Source of the DNA: Haladaptatus sp. R4
Lineage (GTDB): Archaea > Halobacteriota > Halobacteria > Halobacteriales > Haladaptataceae
Assembly (NCBI RefSeq): GCF_001625445.1
Contig: NZ_LWHG01000021.1
Location: 124,001-188,000 of the forward strand
DNA length: 64,000 nucleotides
Direction: 5' to 3'
Part shown: in pieces, positions 43,274-52,160 of the stretch
How the letters are laid out: each line of letters opens with the position of its first letter
Position numbering within the stretch: position 1 is the first letter of the stretch
Notes under the pieces: generated by a model
Database searches by the model: none
What the model was told of the DNA's origin: nothing
Seen by the model: only the letters and a program-made list of their open reading frames with translations
Program-made: the position numbers and the translations under genes

Positions 43274-43674
43274 TCCGAGAGCCGACTCACTTTGCGCGCC
43301 GTGCTTCCGACGACGTAGGATTCGAGGCGACCGTGTTTGCCGGTCCCCATCGAAATCAGGCTGACGTCGTGGTCGTCGGCGTAGTCGAGGATTTCCCGGA
43401 AGGGAACGCCCGCCTCCATCGCTTCCGTCACCTGGACGTCGTACCCGCGTGCCCGCTCGGCGACCGCGGCCGTCGCCGCTTTCCCTTCCTCTTCGAGCAG
43501 ATCGACGAGGCCGGAAAGTCCCTCGTCGGCGTTCGCCACGCCCAGTTGCGGCATGTCGATGACGTACAACGCGTAGACCGTCGCGCCGGTTTTCGCCGCG
43601 AGTCGTAACCCGTGCTCGATTGCCGCGTCCGTCGTCTCCGCGCCGTCGGTCGGTATGAGAATCGAATCGTTCAT
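43201..43674 (-). CDS. Universal stress protein domain (UspA), first of a pair
   Basis: Usp-fold domain of 157 residues from the ATG at 43674 (MNDSILIPTDGAETTDAAIEHG). The nucleotide-binding segment is SMGTGKHGRLESYVVGSTARKVSRLS near residues 107-133, and the fold closes with CPVLTVR, after which the frame ends in a basic, atypical tail (TTDERRRRSTRTSSFR). That tail coincides with the start region of the second Usp frame, so a missing base between about 43232 and 43273 is suspected. Tandem Usp proteins of about 290 residues are common in haloarchaea. Confidence 0.78.
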   Translation of the reverse strand: MNDSILIPTDGAETTDAAIEHGLRLAAKTGATVYALYVIDMPQLGVANADEGLSGLVDLLEEEGKAATAAVAERARGYDVQVTEAMEAGVPFREILDYADDHDVSLISMGTGKHGRLESYVVGSTARKVSRLSECPVLTVRTTDERRRRSTRTSSFR

Positions 43675-43854
43675 CGTCGGCAATTCGACGGCGATGGACT
43701 TCAATCGATTTCCCCCGGTACGCGGGCGCCACGATACACCAACGAGCCTGCTCGATGGATTTTGTCGTCACACCGTGAACGATTGAGATAGGGATTTGTC
43801 CGGTTCCGTCGAATGAACAGTGGGGTGGCACGTGAGCAGTGCGGCGCGTCCACG

Positions 43855-43916
43855 GGGGTGTATAAATGTTGGTTCCACTTCAAACAGGAGTTCAAATTCC
43901 ACCGATAACGAACAGT
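43855..43916 (+). promoter_or_regulatory. Promoter of the SLC13 anion transporter gene
   Basis: A good TATA element, GTGTATAAATG, lies at 43857-43867 (center near 43862). A transcript would begin near 43887-43890, which makes the ATG at 43866 inside the promoter unlikely and the ATG at 43917 the probable start. Upstream, 43705-43854 carries no gene. Confidence 0.5.
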
Positions 43917-45704
43917 ATGCTCGTCGTCTTGGGAATCATCCTCCTCGCGTTCGTCCTCTTCGTCACCGAGTTGTTTCCCGTGGACGTGACGGCGCTCATC
44001 ATCCTCGTCCTCCTAATGGTGTTCGGCCACTGGACGAAGGTGTCCCCGACGGAGGGACTCACCGGGTTTTCCAACGAGGCGACGATCACGGTCCTCGCCA
44101 TGCTCATCCTCAGCGAGAGCGTGCGCCAAACGGGCGCAGTGCAACTGCTCGGCCATCGCGTCGCGGGCGTCGTCGGCGATAGCCAATTCAGACAGGTGTT
44201 CGCGACCGTCGGCATCGCCGGGTCCGTGTCGGGGTTCATCAACGACACGCCGGTCGTCGCCCTGCTCGTGCCCTTCGCCTCGGACCTGGCCCATCGTGGC
44301 AACACGTCGCCGTCGAAACTGATGATTCCGCTCTCCTACGCGGCCATGCTCGGCGGCACGCTCACTCTCATCGGCACCTCCACGAACCTGCTGGCGAGCG
44401 GCCTCGCACAGCAACTGTTGGGGCGCTCGCTCGGCATCTTCCAGTTCACGCCGGTTGGCGTCGTCGTCCTCATCACCGGGGCGCTCTACCTCGTCTTCGT
44501 CGCGCCACGTTTGCTTCCCGAGCGTGTTCGCCCGCGCGAAACGCTGTTGGAGGAGTACGAGGTCGAGGAGTATCTGGCCGAACTCGTCGCGCCGGAAAAC
44601 TCGCCGCTCGTCGGGACACCCATCGCGGACGTGCCGACGGAAGCCGGGTTCGGCGGCGAAGTGAAAGAGGTCGTCCGGGAGGACACCGTCCTCTCGCCGT
44701 TTTCCAGCAAGCCTGTGGAACCGGACGACCACTTTCTCATCACGGCGAGTCGGCCCGACCTCACGTCGCTCATCGAAGCCGAGGCGTTGAACCCGTTGCC
44801 GACGGTGGGACGCGAACCCGCTGTCACCGAAGAGATGCCGGACGACGGTGCGGAAAGCGTCCTCATCGAGGTCGTCGTCCCGACCGATTCCGCGCTCATC
44901 GGCGAGACCATCGCGACGAGCACGACGCTCCGGCGCTACGACGCGACGCTCGTCGCCCTCCAGCGCGGGGACGTTCGCCTGCCGCGCGTCCGCGAAGCCG
45001 AGTTCGCCGTCGGGGACCTGCTGTTGCTCCAACTGCCCGCCGACGAACTGGAGCGCGTGGCCGAAACGCGCGACCTCATCGTCGCCCGCGAACTCCCGCG
45101 GGAGGACTACCGCTACGACAAGATACCTGTCGCCATCGCCATCCTCGCGGCCGTCGTCGGGTTGGCGGCGCTCGGATTCCTCGAAATCCAGGTCGCCGCG
45201 CTGGCGGGCGTCGTGGCGATGGTCCTCTCCGGGACGCTCTCGCCGACCGAACTGTACGAGGGCGTGGACTGGACCGTCATCTTCCTGCTCGCGGGCGTGA
45301 TTCCGCTCGGCATCGCCATGGAGAACACCGGCACCGCCGCGTTCCTCGGTGCACTGGTCGCCACCTCCAGTCGGTTCCTCCCAACCATCGCCGTCCTCGG
45401 GGTGTTCTACCTGACGACCGTCGTCCTGACCAACATCATCAGCAACAACGCCACCGTCGCGCTCATGGTTCCCGTCGCCATCAACGCCGCCAGGGAGATC
45501 GGGGTGAATCCGCTCGCGTTCCTCCTCTCCGTGATGTTCGCCGCCAGCGCCGCGTTCATGAGCCCCGTCGGCTACCAGACCAACCTGTTCGTCTACGGCC
45601 CCGGTGGGTACCGATTCACCGACTTCGCCCGCGTCGGCGTGTGGTTGCAGATCATTTTGGCGATCGTGACGCCGATAACGATCGCGCTCTATTTCGGGCT
45701 GTGA
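43917..45704 (+). CDS. SLC13-family anion transporter with RCK/TrkA-C domains
   Basis: Protein of 595 residues from the ATG at 43917, chosen over 43866 because of the promoter position. The N-terminal half has GFSNEATITVLAMLILSESV, the SNT-like region (FINDTPVVALLVPFASDL, IGTSTNLLASGL), then about residues 195-385 contain two TrkA-C/RCK_C cytoplasmic domains (NSPLVGTPIADVP and DSALIGETIATSTTL), followed by the C-terminal repeat NIISNNATVALMVPVAIN and SPVGYQTNLFVYGPGGY. This architecture fits the sulfate/di-carboxylate permease subfamily with regulatory ligand-binding domains. The stop lies inside a tandem repeat array. Confidence 0.9.
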   Translation: MLVVLGIILLAFVLFVTELFPVDVTALIILVLLMVFGHWTKVSPTEGLTGFSNEATITVLAMLILSESVRQTGAVQLLGHRVAGVVGDSQFRQVFATVGIAGSVSGFINDTPVVALLVPFASDLAHRGNTSPSKLMIPLSYAAMLGGTLTLIGTSTNLLASGLAQQLLGRSLGIFQFTPVGVVVLITGALYLVFVAPRLLPERVRPRETLLEEYEVEEYLAELVAPENSPLVGTPIADVPTEAGFGGEVKEVVREDTVLSPFSSKPVEPDDHFLITASRPDLTSLIEAEALNPLPTVGREPAVTEEMPDDGAESVLIEVVVPTDSALIGETIATSTTLRRYDATLVALQRGDVRLPRVREAEFAVGDLLLLQLPADELERVAETRDLIVARELPREDYRYDKIPVAIAILAAVVGLAALGFLEIQVAALAGVVAMVLSGTLSPTELYEGVDWTVIFLLAGVIPLGIAMENTGTAAFLGALVATSSRFLPTIAVLGVFYLTTVVLTNIISNNATVALMVPVAINAAREIGVNPLAFLLSVMFAASAAFMSPVGYQTNLFVYGPGGYRFTDFARVGVWLQIILAIVTPITIALYFGL

Positions 45705-45767
45705 CGGCGAGTTGGGCTGTGACGACGGAGTGGGCTGTGACGGCGAGTTGGGCTGTGACGAGGGGTG
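45696..45767 (+). repeat. Four tandem 18-nt units spanning the transporter's stop codon
   Basis: Units start at 45696, 45714, 45732 and 45750, each reading approximately GGGCTGTGACGGCGAGTT with small changes (the second has GACGACGGAGT, the fourth GACGAGGGGTG). The transporter's stop codon TGA is inside the first unit and repeats in each later one, so the array duplicates the 3' end of the gene. Sequence 45768-45880 shows no gene. Confidence 0.7.
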
Positions 45768-45880
45768 GGTTCGGTTTTCTCGTGAGCGTCGCTGCCGGGA
45801 GAAACGGTTCGAAGAGTCACAGCGGTTCGCTACGAACCGGTGATTTTGATCGATTCACGGTTGCAATTACCGAGAATACT

Positions 45881-46220
45881 ACCCCGAAAGCCCCCGTCCG
45901 TTCGCTTTGTCGGAGTGGGTTTGGTTACTTTGTGAGTGTAGTGACTACGAAGATGGCCCAGAAAGCCCACCTCCGTTCGCGGTCGCTGTGCAGGATATCC
46001 GCGCTCTCCGCAACGGTCGCGCGGATAGAGCCTGTACAGACGACCATGTAAACGCGAACGGAGGGCCCCTTTCAATCCACCCACACCACCACAACCGCCC
46101 CGCTACTGCACCGCGCCACAATCCTCCCCAACCGATTCCTCCCATCGTCACTTCGTTCCTCGCTCGTCATCCCTCGCGCGGGCGCACTATCGTGCGCTTT
46201 CGCGCGCCGTTCGGTTGGTC
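45881..46220 (-). repeat. Dispersed structured element, copy 2 (possible ncRNA)
   Basis: Inverted relative to 7513-7864. On the minus strand block A covers 46220-46064 (GACCAACCGA, hairpin GCGCAC-GATA-GTGCGC, then GGATTGAAAGGGGCC) and block B covers 45904-45882 (GGACGGGGGCTTTCGGGG). The central stem is CTCCGTTCGCG (45971-45981) with CGCGAACGGAG (46053-46063), TGTGCAGG (45987-45994) with CCTGTACA (46031-46038; one mismatch) and TATCCGCGC (45996-46004) with GCGCGGATA (46019-46027). The single unpaired T next to the last stem matches copy 1. Apparent long frames here are shadows. The stretch 46221-46328 is otherwise featureless. Confidence 0.7.
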
Positions 46221-46328
46221 ACTCGAAGAGATTTCTGTCGACAATCGAATGTGTAAATGTGAAATGAATCCCACCTCCGAATCCGAGAAAGCGACACGTT
46301 AATCTCCTCGGCGTGACACGGTGTACCT

Positions 46329-46891
46329 ATGCGGGTTCGAGAATGGCAGGATGTCTTACAGGACGTTGTTGACCGCCGAGTCGATCCTGAAGGGTGGCGG
46401 GCCGCGGGGGGAAAGCGGGCAGGTGGTGTCGGCGAGGATCTGTATCTCGCCATCCGAAGGCTGGCCTCTACCATTTGAAGACGTACGCGAAAAACCCCTA
46501 CCAGGTCCGGGGCGTCGGCACGCAGGTCGCCCGGAAATTGGACGACGAAATCGGGAGCTTCCTCCCCGAAAAAGAGTACCGTGGCGGACGGTTCGCGGTC
46601 CAGAATCCCGAGGAGAAGCGTCCGGAGAAAGACGAGATGGAAGCGCGGGCAAAGCGCATCGAGGAAACAATCAAGGCGCACGCGGACGCGCCGACGTCCG
46701 GTGCCGACCTCTTCGACGACGTGATGGAGGCCCTGGAAAGCCCGGCGTTCGGACCGATGGAGTTCGACGGGTACGACCGCCCGGAGGCCGTCTCGGATCT
46801 GGAGGAGACGTTCGAGGAGTCCGAAAAGCTCCTGAACGAGGAACTGGACGACCTCATCGACGAGGACGAGGTCGGGCGCGGGTTCCAGTAG
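46329..46891 (+). pseudogene. Conserved haloarchaeal protein of unknown function, frameshifted
   Basis: The natural start is MRVREWQDVLQDVVDRRVDP at 46329, leading into GVGEDLYLA, but the frame then runs to a TGA within 40 codons. A second frame continues HPKAGLYHLKTYAKNPYQVRGVG to the stop at 46891. One missing base near 46449-46451 (CTCGCCATC to CTCGCGCATC-like) joins them into a 187-residue protein. Its second half is acidic and helical (LFDDVMEALESPAF, LEETFEESEKLLNEELDDL). I do not recognise an established domain. An assembly error is as likely as true decay. Confidence 0.75.
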
Positions 46892-46997
46892 TTCGGCGGG
46901 CCGAACGGATTTTCACTCGCGCAAAACAGGTCTGATTTCTCACTGGTGGCGAAACCGATAGTAGTGTCGAGCGAGTACGACACTCAGTGACCTTCGG

Positions 46998-47915
46998 ATG
47001 CGCGTGACTCCCCCCGACATCGCAGTGCCCGATGGAAGAAACGGCGGTCGAGTGATCGCACTCATCGGTATTCTGTTGTCCATCGTCGTCGTCATCGACC
47101 CGCTCGTTCGCTCCGGGTCGGTATGGTTCCCGGAGTTCATCATCGAGATGACGCTCTCGGCGATGCTGATATACGTGGGGTATCGACTCACGCGAAGCGA
47201 TATCGACGCGAAAACGCTCCAAAAAGTGGACGTTTCCTGTTTCAAGGGAATGCTCGCGCTCGGCGGGTTCGCGGCGGGCGTCATCGTCACCGCGAAAGTC
47301 TCGGGGTGGCACATCTCGAACCCCTATTTCCTCGTCCAAACGATGGTGACGAGCGGCGCGCTGTTGGGACTCGTTATCGGCGTCGCCGGGATGGTCGCAC
47401 CGCTTCGCACCGGGTCGAAAGGTGGGGCGTCGAACGAGTCGAGCGATAATTCGAACACCTCGGGTACTGGGGCCGGTTCGACGAACCCGAGCGGTTCGAC
47501 CGATTTGCCGAACTCGACCGGTTCGGCCGATTCGAACGATCCGAGGACCCCCTTTGCCGCCGACGCGGACAGTGCCGAACTTCCTGCCATTCCCGAGGGA
47601 GCTATCGCTACCGACGGGCTTCAAGCACCGTCCGGCGTGGTCGATGATTGGCTCGAAGTCCTCGCTGACAGGAACTGTCGGTACGTGCTTCGAATGGCGA
47701 TGAACGCACCGGACGGCGTGCTCACGATCGATGAACTGACCGCCACCGACGAACTACGAAAGCGCTCGCTCGAAACCAACCTCCGTCACATAACCCTGCC
47801 GAAGCTATGGGACCTTCACCTCATCGACTACGACGACCGGACGGGAACGATTCGCTACGATAGCAACCCCGCGTTCGAGGAACTGTTCGAGACCGTCGAA
47901 CGGTATCGACAGTAG
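46998..47915 (+). CDS. Membrane protein with C-terminal winged-helix domain (DUF7344-like)
   Basis: Protein of 305 residues. Four N-terminal hydrophobic segments (VIALIGILLSIVVVIDPLV, FIIEMTLSAMLIYVGYRL, MLALGGFAAGVIVTA, LLGLVIGVAGMVAPL) are followed by a Ser/Asn/Thr-rich linker (about residues 145-190) and a winged-helix domain near 215-300: LEVLADRNCRYVLRMAMNAPDGVLTIDEL and HITLPKLWDLHLIDYDD, the haloarchaeal DUF7344-type pattern. It may be a membrane-tethered transcriptional regulator. The ATG at 46998 is the first in a 106-nt gap from the previous gene. Confidence 0.8.
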   Translation: MRVTPPDIAVPDGRNGGRVIALIGILLSIVVVIDPLVRSGSVWFPEFIIEMTLSAMLIYVGYRLTRSDIDAKTLQKVDVSCFKGMLALGGFAAGVIVTAKVSGWHISNPYFLVQTMVTSGALLGLVIGVAGMVAPLRTGSKGGASNESSDNSNTSGTGAGSTNPSGSTDLPNSTGSADSNDPRTPFAADADSAELPAIPEGAIATDGLQAPSGVVDDWLEVLADRNCRYVLRMAMNAPDGVLTIDELTATDELRKRSLETNLRHITLPKLWDLHLIDYDDRTGTIRYDSNPAFEELFETVERYRQ

Positions 47916-48026
47916 TCCAATCCGCACCGTCTCGCCGGGATTTAAGCATCTCGCTCGCTCCGTTCCTTTCATGCGGGCAGCACACTCGGGTGACGACGTA
48001 CCACCAGTATCGATGGATCGGGTGCG

Positions 48027-48230
48027 ATGATGGTCGGACCGACTTCGAAGGAGGAACGCTCGTCCGCGATGTTACGACTGAAGATCGCCATCGTCCTGCT
48101 GGTCGGCGCGTCCGGCGGTCTCATCGCCTTCCACGGCGGGGCGACGCCGGTCGTTCTCGTCGGTGCGATCATCGGCGGTCTCATCCTCGGCGTTCTACTG
48201 ACGTGGTATCTGAGCAGAATCACACGCTGA
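48027..48230 (+). CDS. Small two-TM membrane protein
   Basis: Protein of 67 residues: polar N-terminus MMVGPTSKEERSSAM, then two adjacent hydrophobic helices (LKIAIVLLVGASGGLIAF and TPVVLVGAIIGGLILGVLL) and a basic end (TWYLSRITR). An internal start at 48069 (MLRLKIAIV) is possible. The Gly-x-x-Gly packing is similar to other tiny haloarchaeal membrane proteins. No function is known. It is separate from the following glycosyltransferase (66 nt gap, which holds an AT-rich TTTAAAACAAAAC promoter element). Confidence 0.65.
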   Translation: MMVGPTSKEERSSAMLRLKIAIVLLVGASGGLIAFHGGATPVVLVGAIIGGLILGVLLTWYLSRITR

Positions 48231-48296
48231 TTTCGGCGGACGAACCACCCGCCATCAATCCATAGATGTTTAAAACAAAACGCCCAACGATCGGAC

Positions 48297-49439
48297 ATGA
48301 ACCGGCTTGCAAAGGCCGCGGCGGTCGTCATCGCCGTCGCCGCGATTCCGTATTTTTGCTTCCTCGCCCTGTACGGGTACCTTCGCCCGGACGGCTCACC
48401 CGCCCGGAAACGGCAGGCTGAACCGACCGTAAGCATCATCCTTCCGACATACAACGAGGCGGATATCATCGAGAAGAAACTGGACGACCTGCTCGAACTC
48501 GACTACCCGATGGAGAAGGTCGAACTCGTCGTCGTGGATTCGAGCGACGACGAGACGCCCGAACTGATCCGCGAGTACTTCGCCGACCGCGAACACCCGT
48601 CGCTGAACCTCATCGAAGAGAGCGAGCGACGTGGACTCGCACCCGCGCTCAACGACGCTTACGCCGCCGCCGAGAACGAGATGGTGGTCAAGACCGACTG
48701 TGACTCTTACACCGCGAACGACGTGCTTCGCGTCGCGGCCGCGAACCTCGCCGACCCGGAGGTCGCCGCAGTGACCGGCCAGAACGCGGACGTGCTCGGC
48801 GGAAGCGAAGTCGAGGCGGGCTATCGCGGCGTCCAAGCACACATCCAGACGCTCGAATCGCATCTCGACTCGACGCTGATATTCCACGGACCGTTCTCTG
48901 CGTTCGAGAACGACGCCATCGTTCCCATCGACCCGGAGTCGCTCGCCGACGACACGGAACTCGCGTTGAAGATTCGTCGCAACGGCAAGCGCGTGATCTT
49001 CGACCCGGAGATCCGCTACAGCGAGGCCTCTCATTCGGACTTCCGAAAACGACGTCTCCAGAAGGATCGCCGCGGTATGGGATTGATTCGGCTACTCGCC
49101 CAACACCGCGATGCGCTCGGAAAACACGGAAAATACGGTGGCGTCGTGCTCCCCTTCAACTGGTGGTTCATGATCGTCTCGCCGTGGCTACTCGCGCTCG
49201 GAATCGGACTCCTGACCGGGGCTGCACTGGTCGCGGCGGGACCGTTCGGTCTCGTCGTCCCCGGTGGACTCGGTGCGTTCGTCAAACTCGGCGGGAGCGA
49301 TCGACTCGGCCCGCTTCAACCTGTGTACGCCATCTTCGACACGCAAGTCTCGCTGTTCCGCGCGAGTTTGGAGTTGTTACGTGGTGAAGGCGATGGAACG
49401 TGGGAAATAGACGAGGAGCTACGGGAGGCGTTCGAATAG
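48297..49439 (+). CDS. Glycosyltransferase family 2, membrane-associated
   Basis: Protein of 380 residues. An N-terminal hydrophobic helix precedes a GT-A domain: VSIILPTYNEADIIEKKLDDL, VELVVVDSSDDETPELI, and the metal-binding motif VVKTDCDSYTAND (DxD-like) near residue 140, with the acceptor-loop LADDTELALKIRRNGKRV at about 220. Three C-terminal helices (FNWWFMIVSPWLLALGIGLL etc.) anchor it. Such enzymes build or transfer sugars to dolichyl phosphate in archaeal N-glycosylation. It opens the glycan region that ends with aglB; a gap of 160 nt separates it from the next glycosyltransferase. Confidence 0.87.
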   Translation: MNRLAKAAAVVIAVAAIPYFCFLALYGYLRPDGSPARKRQAEPTVSIILPTYNEADIIEKKLDDLLELDYPMEKVELVVVDSSDDETPELIREYFADREHPSLNLIEESERRGLAPALNDAYAAAENEMVVKTDCDSYTANDVLRVAAANLADPEVAAVTGQNADVLGGSEVEAGYRGVQAHIQTLESHLDSTLIFHGPFSAFENDAIVPIDPESLADDTELALKIRRNGKRVIFDPEIRYSEASHSDFRKRRLQKDRRGMGLIRLLAQHRDALGKHGKYGGVVLPFNWWFMIVSPWLLALGIGLLTGAALVAAGPFGLVVPGGLGAFVKLGGSDRLGPLQPVYAIFDTQVSLFRASLELLRGEGDGTWEIDEELREAFE

Positions 49440-49598
49440 GTCGTACACTCCACGCAGGAAAACCACCAGTGTTCGTCGTCGTCACGGAGGGATAGTAATG
49501 AATCAACGAACCGTCATTCGCTGTGTCAATCCGAAATGAACGATCACGCATAGTACGAATACGCTGTACTTTTAACGAATCGTTCGGTAGTAGCGGTA

Positions 49599-50573
49599 AT
49601 GCCTCGTATATCGGTCATCATTCCAACATACAATGACGAGGATGATATCGGGAGAACGTTGGATTCCCTTCGAGCGCAAACATTCCAAGATTTCGAAGTG
49701 ATCGTCGTGGATGATGGTGACGATGGAACTGCGGACATCGTTCGCGAATCGCCGTATCGCGTCGTGGAACGGACGACTACCGGTATCGCGAGTGCACTGA
49801 ATCGCGGAATCGACGAAGCGGAAGGCGAGTACATCGCTCGTCACGATGCGGACGACACGTCGCACCCGGAACGGTTCGAGAAACAGACAGAGTTCCTCGA
49901 CGAACATCCCGATGTCGGTGTGCTTGGCACCGGTGCATACATCGTCGAAGACGGGGAGATACGTGCGCGACGACGGGTTTTAGAACGGGTTCCGCGGGAG
50001 GCGTTCTTCGAAAAGAACCATCTCGTCCACGGAAGCGTCATGATGCGACGTGACGTACTCGACGATGTCGATTATTACGATGAACGGCTTGACCATATCG
50101 AGGATCTTGACCTATGGGTTCGAATCGCCGAAACGTCGACCATCGCAAACATCGACGAACCGTTGTACGACTTCACCGTTCACGAGGAGAGCGTCTATGC
50201 GGAACGGTTCGAAGAGGTGCTGTTACTCCACAAATTTATCAAGGAACGTGAGTCGGGAATCCCGAAGGAAGTCGAACAAGCGGTCTACGACGGTGACCCG
50301 TCCGCAATCCTTCCCCACATGGAGAACGATATCGCCACGCTCCATCGAACGATGGCGATAGAACACCTCCGCTACGGCCGACTGCGGGAAGCGCGGAAGG
50401 TGATCTCCAACTCGATTACGGAGGGGATGAGCGCCATCGACCTCCCACTCTACATCCTTTCGCTCACCTCTCCTGCGACGGCCAAGCGTGTCGCCGACAT
50501 GTATCGAAAGATCCTCAATTGGCGGATAGCACGCCAAAACAAGCATTTGAGTCCAGTTTCGTCGCCCCGATAG
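49599..50573 (+). CDS. Glycosyltransferase family 2
   Basis: Protein of 324 residues with an N-terminal GT-A domain: MPRISVIIPTYNDEDDIGRTL, DFEVIVVDDGDDGTADIV and EYIARHDADDTSHPERF, where HDADD is the metal/nucleotide motif near residue 90. The second half contains HGSVMMRRDVLDDVDYYDERL, typical of acceptor-side loops. A long helical C-terminal extension follows. It resembles Agl-type glycosyltransferases that act on lipid-linked sugars. AT content here is visibly higher than in the neighbouring regions, suggesting recent transfer. It converges with the flippase gene. Confidence 0.88.
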   Translation: MPRISVIIPTYNDEDDIGRTLDSLRAQTFQDFEVIVVDDGDDGTADIVRESPYRVVERTTTGIASALNRGIDEAEGEYIARHDADDTSHPERFEKQTEFLDEHPDVGVLGTGAYIVEDGEIRARRRVLERVPREAFFEKNHLVHGSVMMRRDVLDDVDYYDERLDHIEDLDLWVRIAETSTIANIDEPLYDFTVHEESVYAERFEEVLLLHKFIKERESGIPKEVEQAVYDGDPSAILPHMENDIATLHRTMAIEHLRYGRLREARKVISNSITEGMSAIDLPLYILSLTSPATAKRVADMYRKILNWRIARQNKHLSPVSSPR

Positions 50574-50583
50574 CGGATCGATC

Positions 50584-52024
50584 TCACACCCATTCTCGGC
50601 CGCGTCCCGGTAGACCCCTAGAAGAGTGACACGCAAGTTGTCGCTCAGGAGTAACAGCACGCACCCGTAAATGACTGCGCCAACCGATATCACGCTGCCG
50701 ACCTTCCACCAAACGTCGAGCGTCAATAGGTTCGTAAGTATCTCTATGACTAGATACATGACGCCCCCCGCGAGCAACTGTTCAAGAAGCGTCCGGGGAA
50801 TGTGCGTGATGTTCGATAAAAGACGGTGTACCGTGAGCGCCCGGAAGACCCCACGAACGAATTCCGCTACTATCGTGGCGATTACGACGCCGATTCCGCC
50901 AAGGCTGGAAATCAACAGCAACCCCAATACGATGTTGATCGCCAACGTGACGACCGATATTCTGAGATCGAGATTCGGTTTGTCGAGTCCCGACAGTGTG
51001 CTCGAATAGATATCCGACTGTGTCTGGATGACACGGAAGAGTGCGAGCCCAACGAGAAACGTCGATGCATCCGCGTACTTCCCCCCGTAGGTCGTGACGA
51101 CCAGTTTTGAGCCATCGATAGCGCACCGAAAAAGATCGGAATGGAGACGATACTCGAATAGGAGAGTGCATTGGAGATATCCCCGGACGGGTCCCCTCGT
51201 CGGCTGTGAATGTTGGAGATCTTCGGCATCAGACCATTGGTGATCGCTCCCGTCAGGAATATCGCGGGGAGCGTGAGTTTCATCGCCACTTCGTAGTCGC
51301 TGACCACCGCCTGCGTTAGGATCGTTCCGAGGAGGAGGATGTCCAACCGGTCGTACGTCTCCCCGATGAGGAACGATGGCATCGTATATCTCGCGTAGGA
51401 CCAGACGGATTTCACGACGCCGAACGACGGGAGACTCGGAGAGAGATCTAGAAAATAGTACGTTATGGGGACCGTCAAGAAGGTCGCGGTAGCCAGTCCG
51501 AATCCCATCCCCGCGGCACCTAACCCAGCGAGAATGAACGCAATTTGCAGTGGAAGCGTCAGAACCGATCGAAGTGTGTCCAACCAGGTGGCGAGCGACG
51601 GGTTCCCTCGTGCTTTGAGGAGCCCCTGTAGCGGGAAGAAAAACGCGAGTGAGATCCAAATGGAGAAAAACACCCATCGAGCCATCGGGACGTTCGTATG
51701 GTCCACGACGAGATTCGTCGTTCCAACCACTGCTCCACAGAGGAAGAACAGGACAACGTTCAGGCAGAAGATCAGTCCCAGTAGTTCCGACTTCGCGCTC
51801 CCGTCCTCGGAGAACCGTTTTTTCACCGCGAAACCGATTCCACGAACTGGCTGATCGACGAGAAACACGATCGAGAGCAGGAAGTAAAAGCCGCCGAACG
51901 CGCTCGGGTCGAACAGACGAGCGAAAATGACCGTCCCAGCGAATCCAAAAGTCGCCATCACGCCTTTCGCAAGGAGTCCTTTGATTGACTCCCAGCCGAG
52001 AGACATCGTTTCTATTTCAGCCAT
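50584..52024 (-). pseudogene. Polysaccharide/lipid-linked oligosaccharide flippase (MATE/Wzx-like), frameshifted
   Basis: From the ATG at 52024 (MAEIETMSLGWESIKGLLAKG) the frame encodes a 12-14-helix MOP-superfamily flippase, with VIFARLFDPSAFGGFYFLLS and TMPSFLIGETYDRLDILLLG. At LSMAQNWSS (near 51112) it turns into nonsense; another frame continues with SKLVVTTYGGKYADASTFLVG and GGIGVVIATIVAEFVRG. One missing base (ATGGCT to ATGGGCT) joins them. The continuing frame then runs 350 nt through the antisense glycosyltransferase, so a second missing base near 50600 (AREWV, stop at 50584) is likely. It would flip the glycan for AglB. Confidence 0.8.
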
Positions 52025-52160
52025 GGAGAGGGGAAGCGATCGGTATTCTGGAAGTCGTGATAGTCCGACAGCCAAGAGATCCGCGGGTCGTTCGAACAGC
52101 TCCGTCGAAGCTGTATTCAGTCATTGCTACCGTGTAGAGACGAGATACGCTTATTCTTAG

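Noticed and set aside
45641-46051. A plus-strand frame covering the tandem repeats and the structured element
   Set aside because: It reads through the 18-nt units as an AVTASW-type repeat and then the RNA-like element; no start signal or homology is visible.
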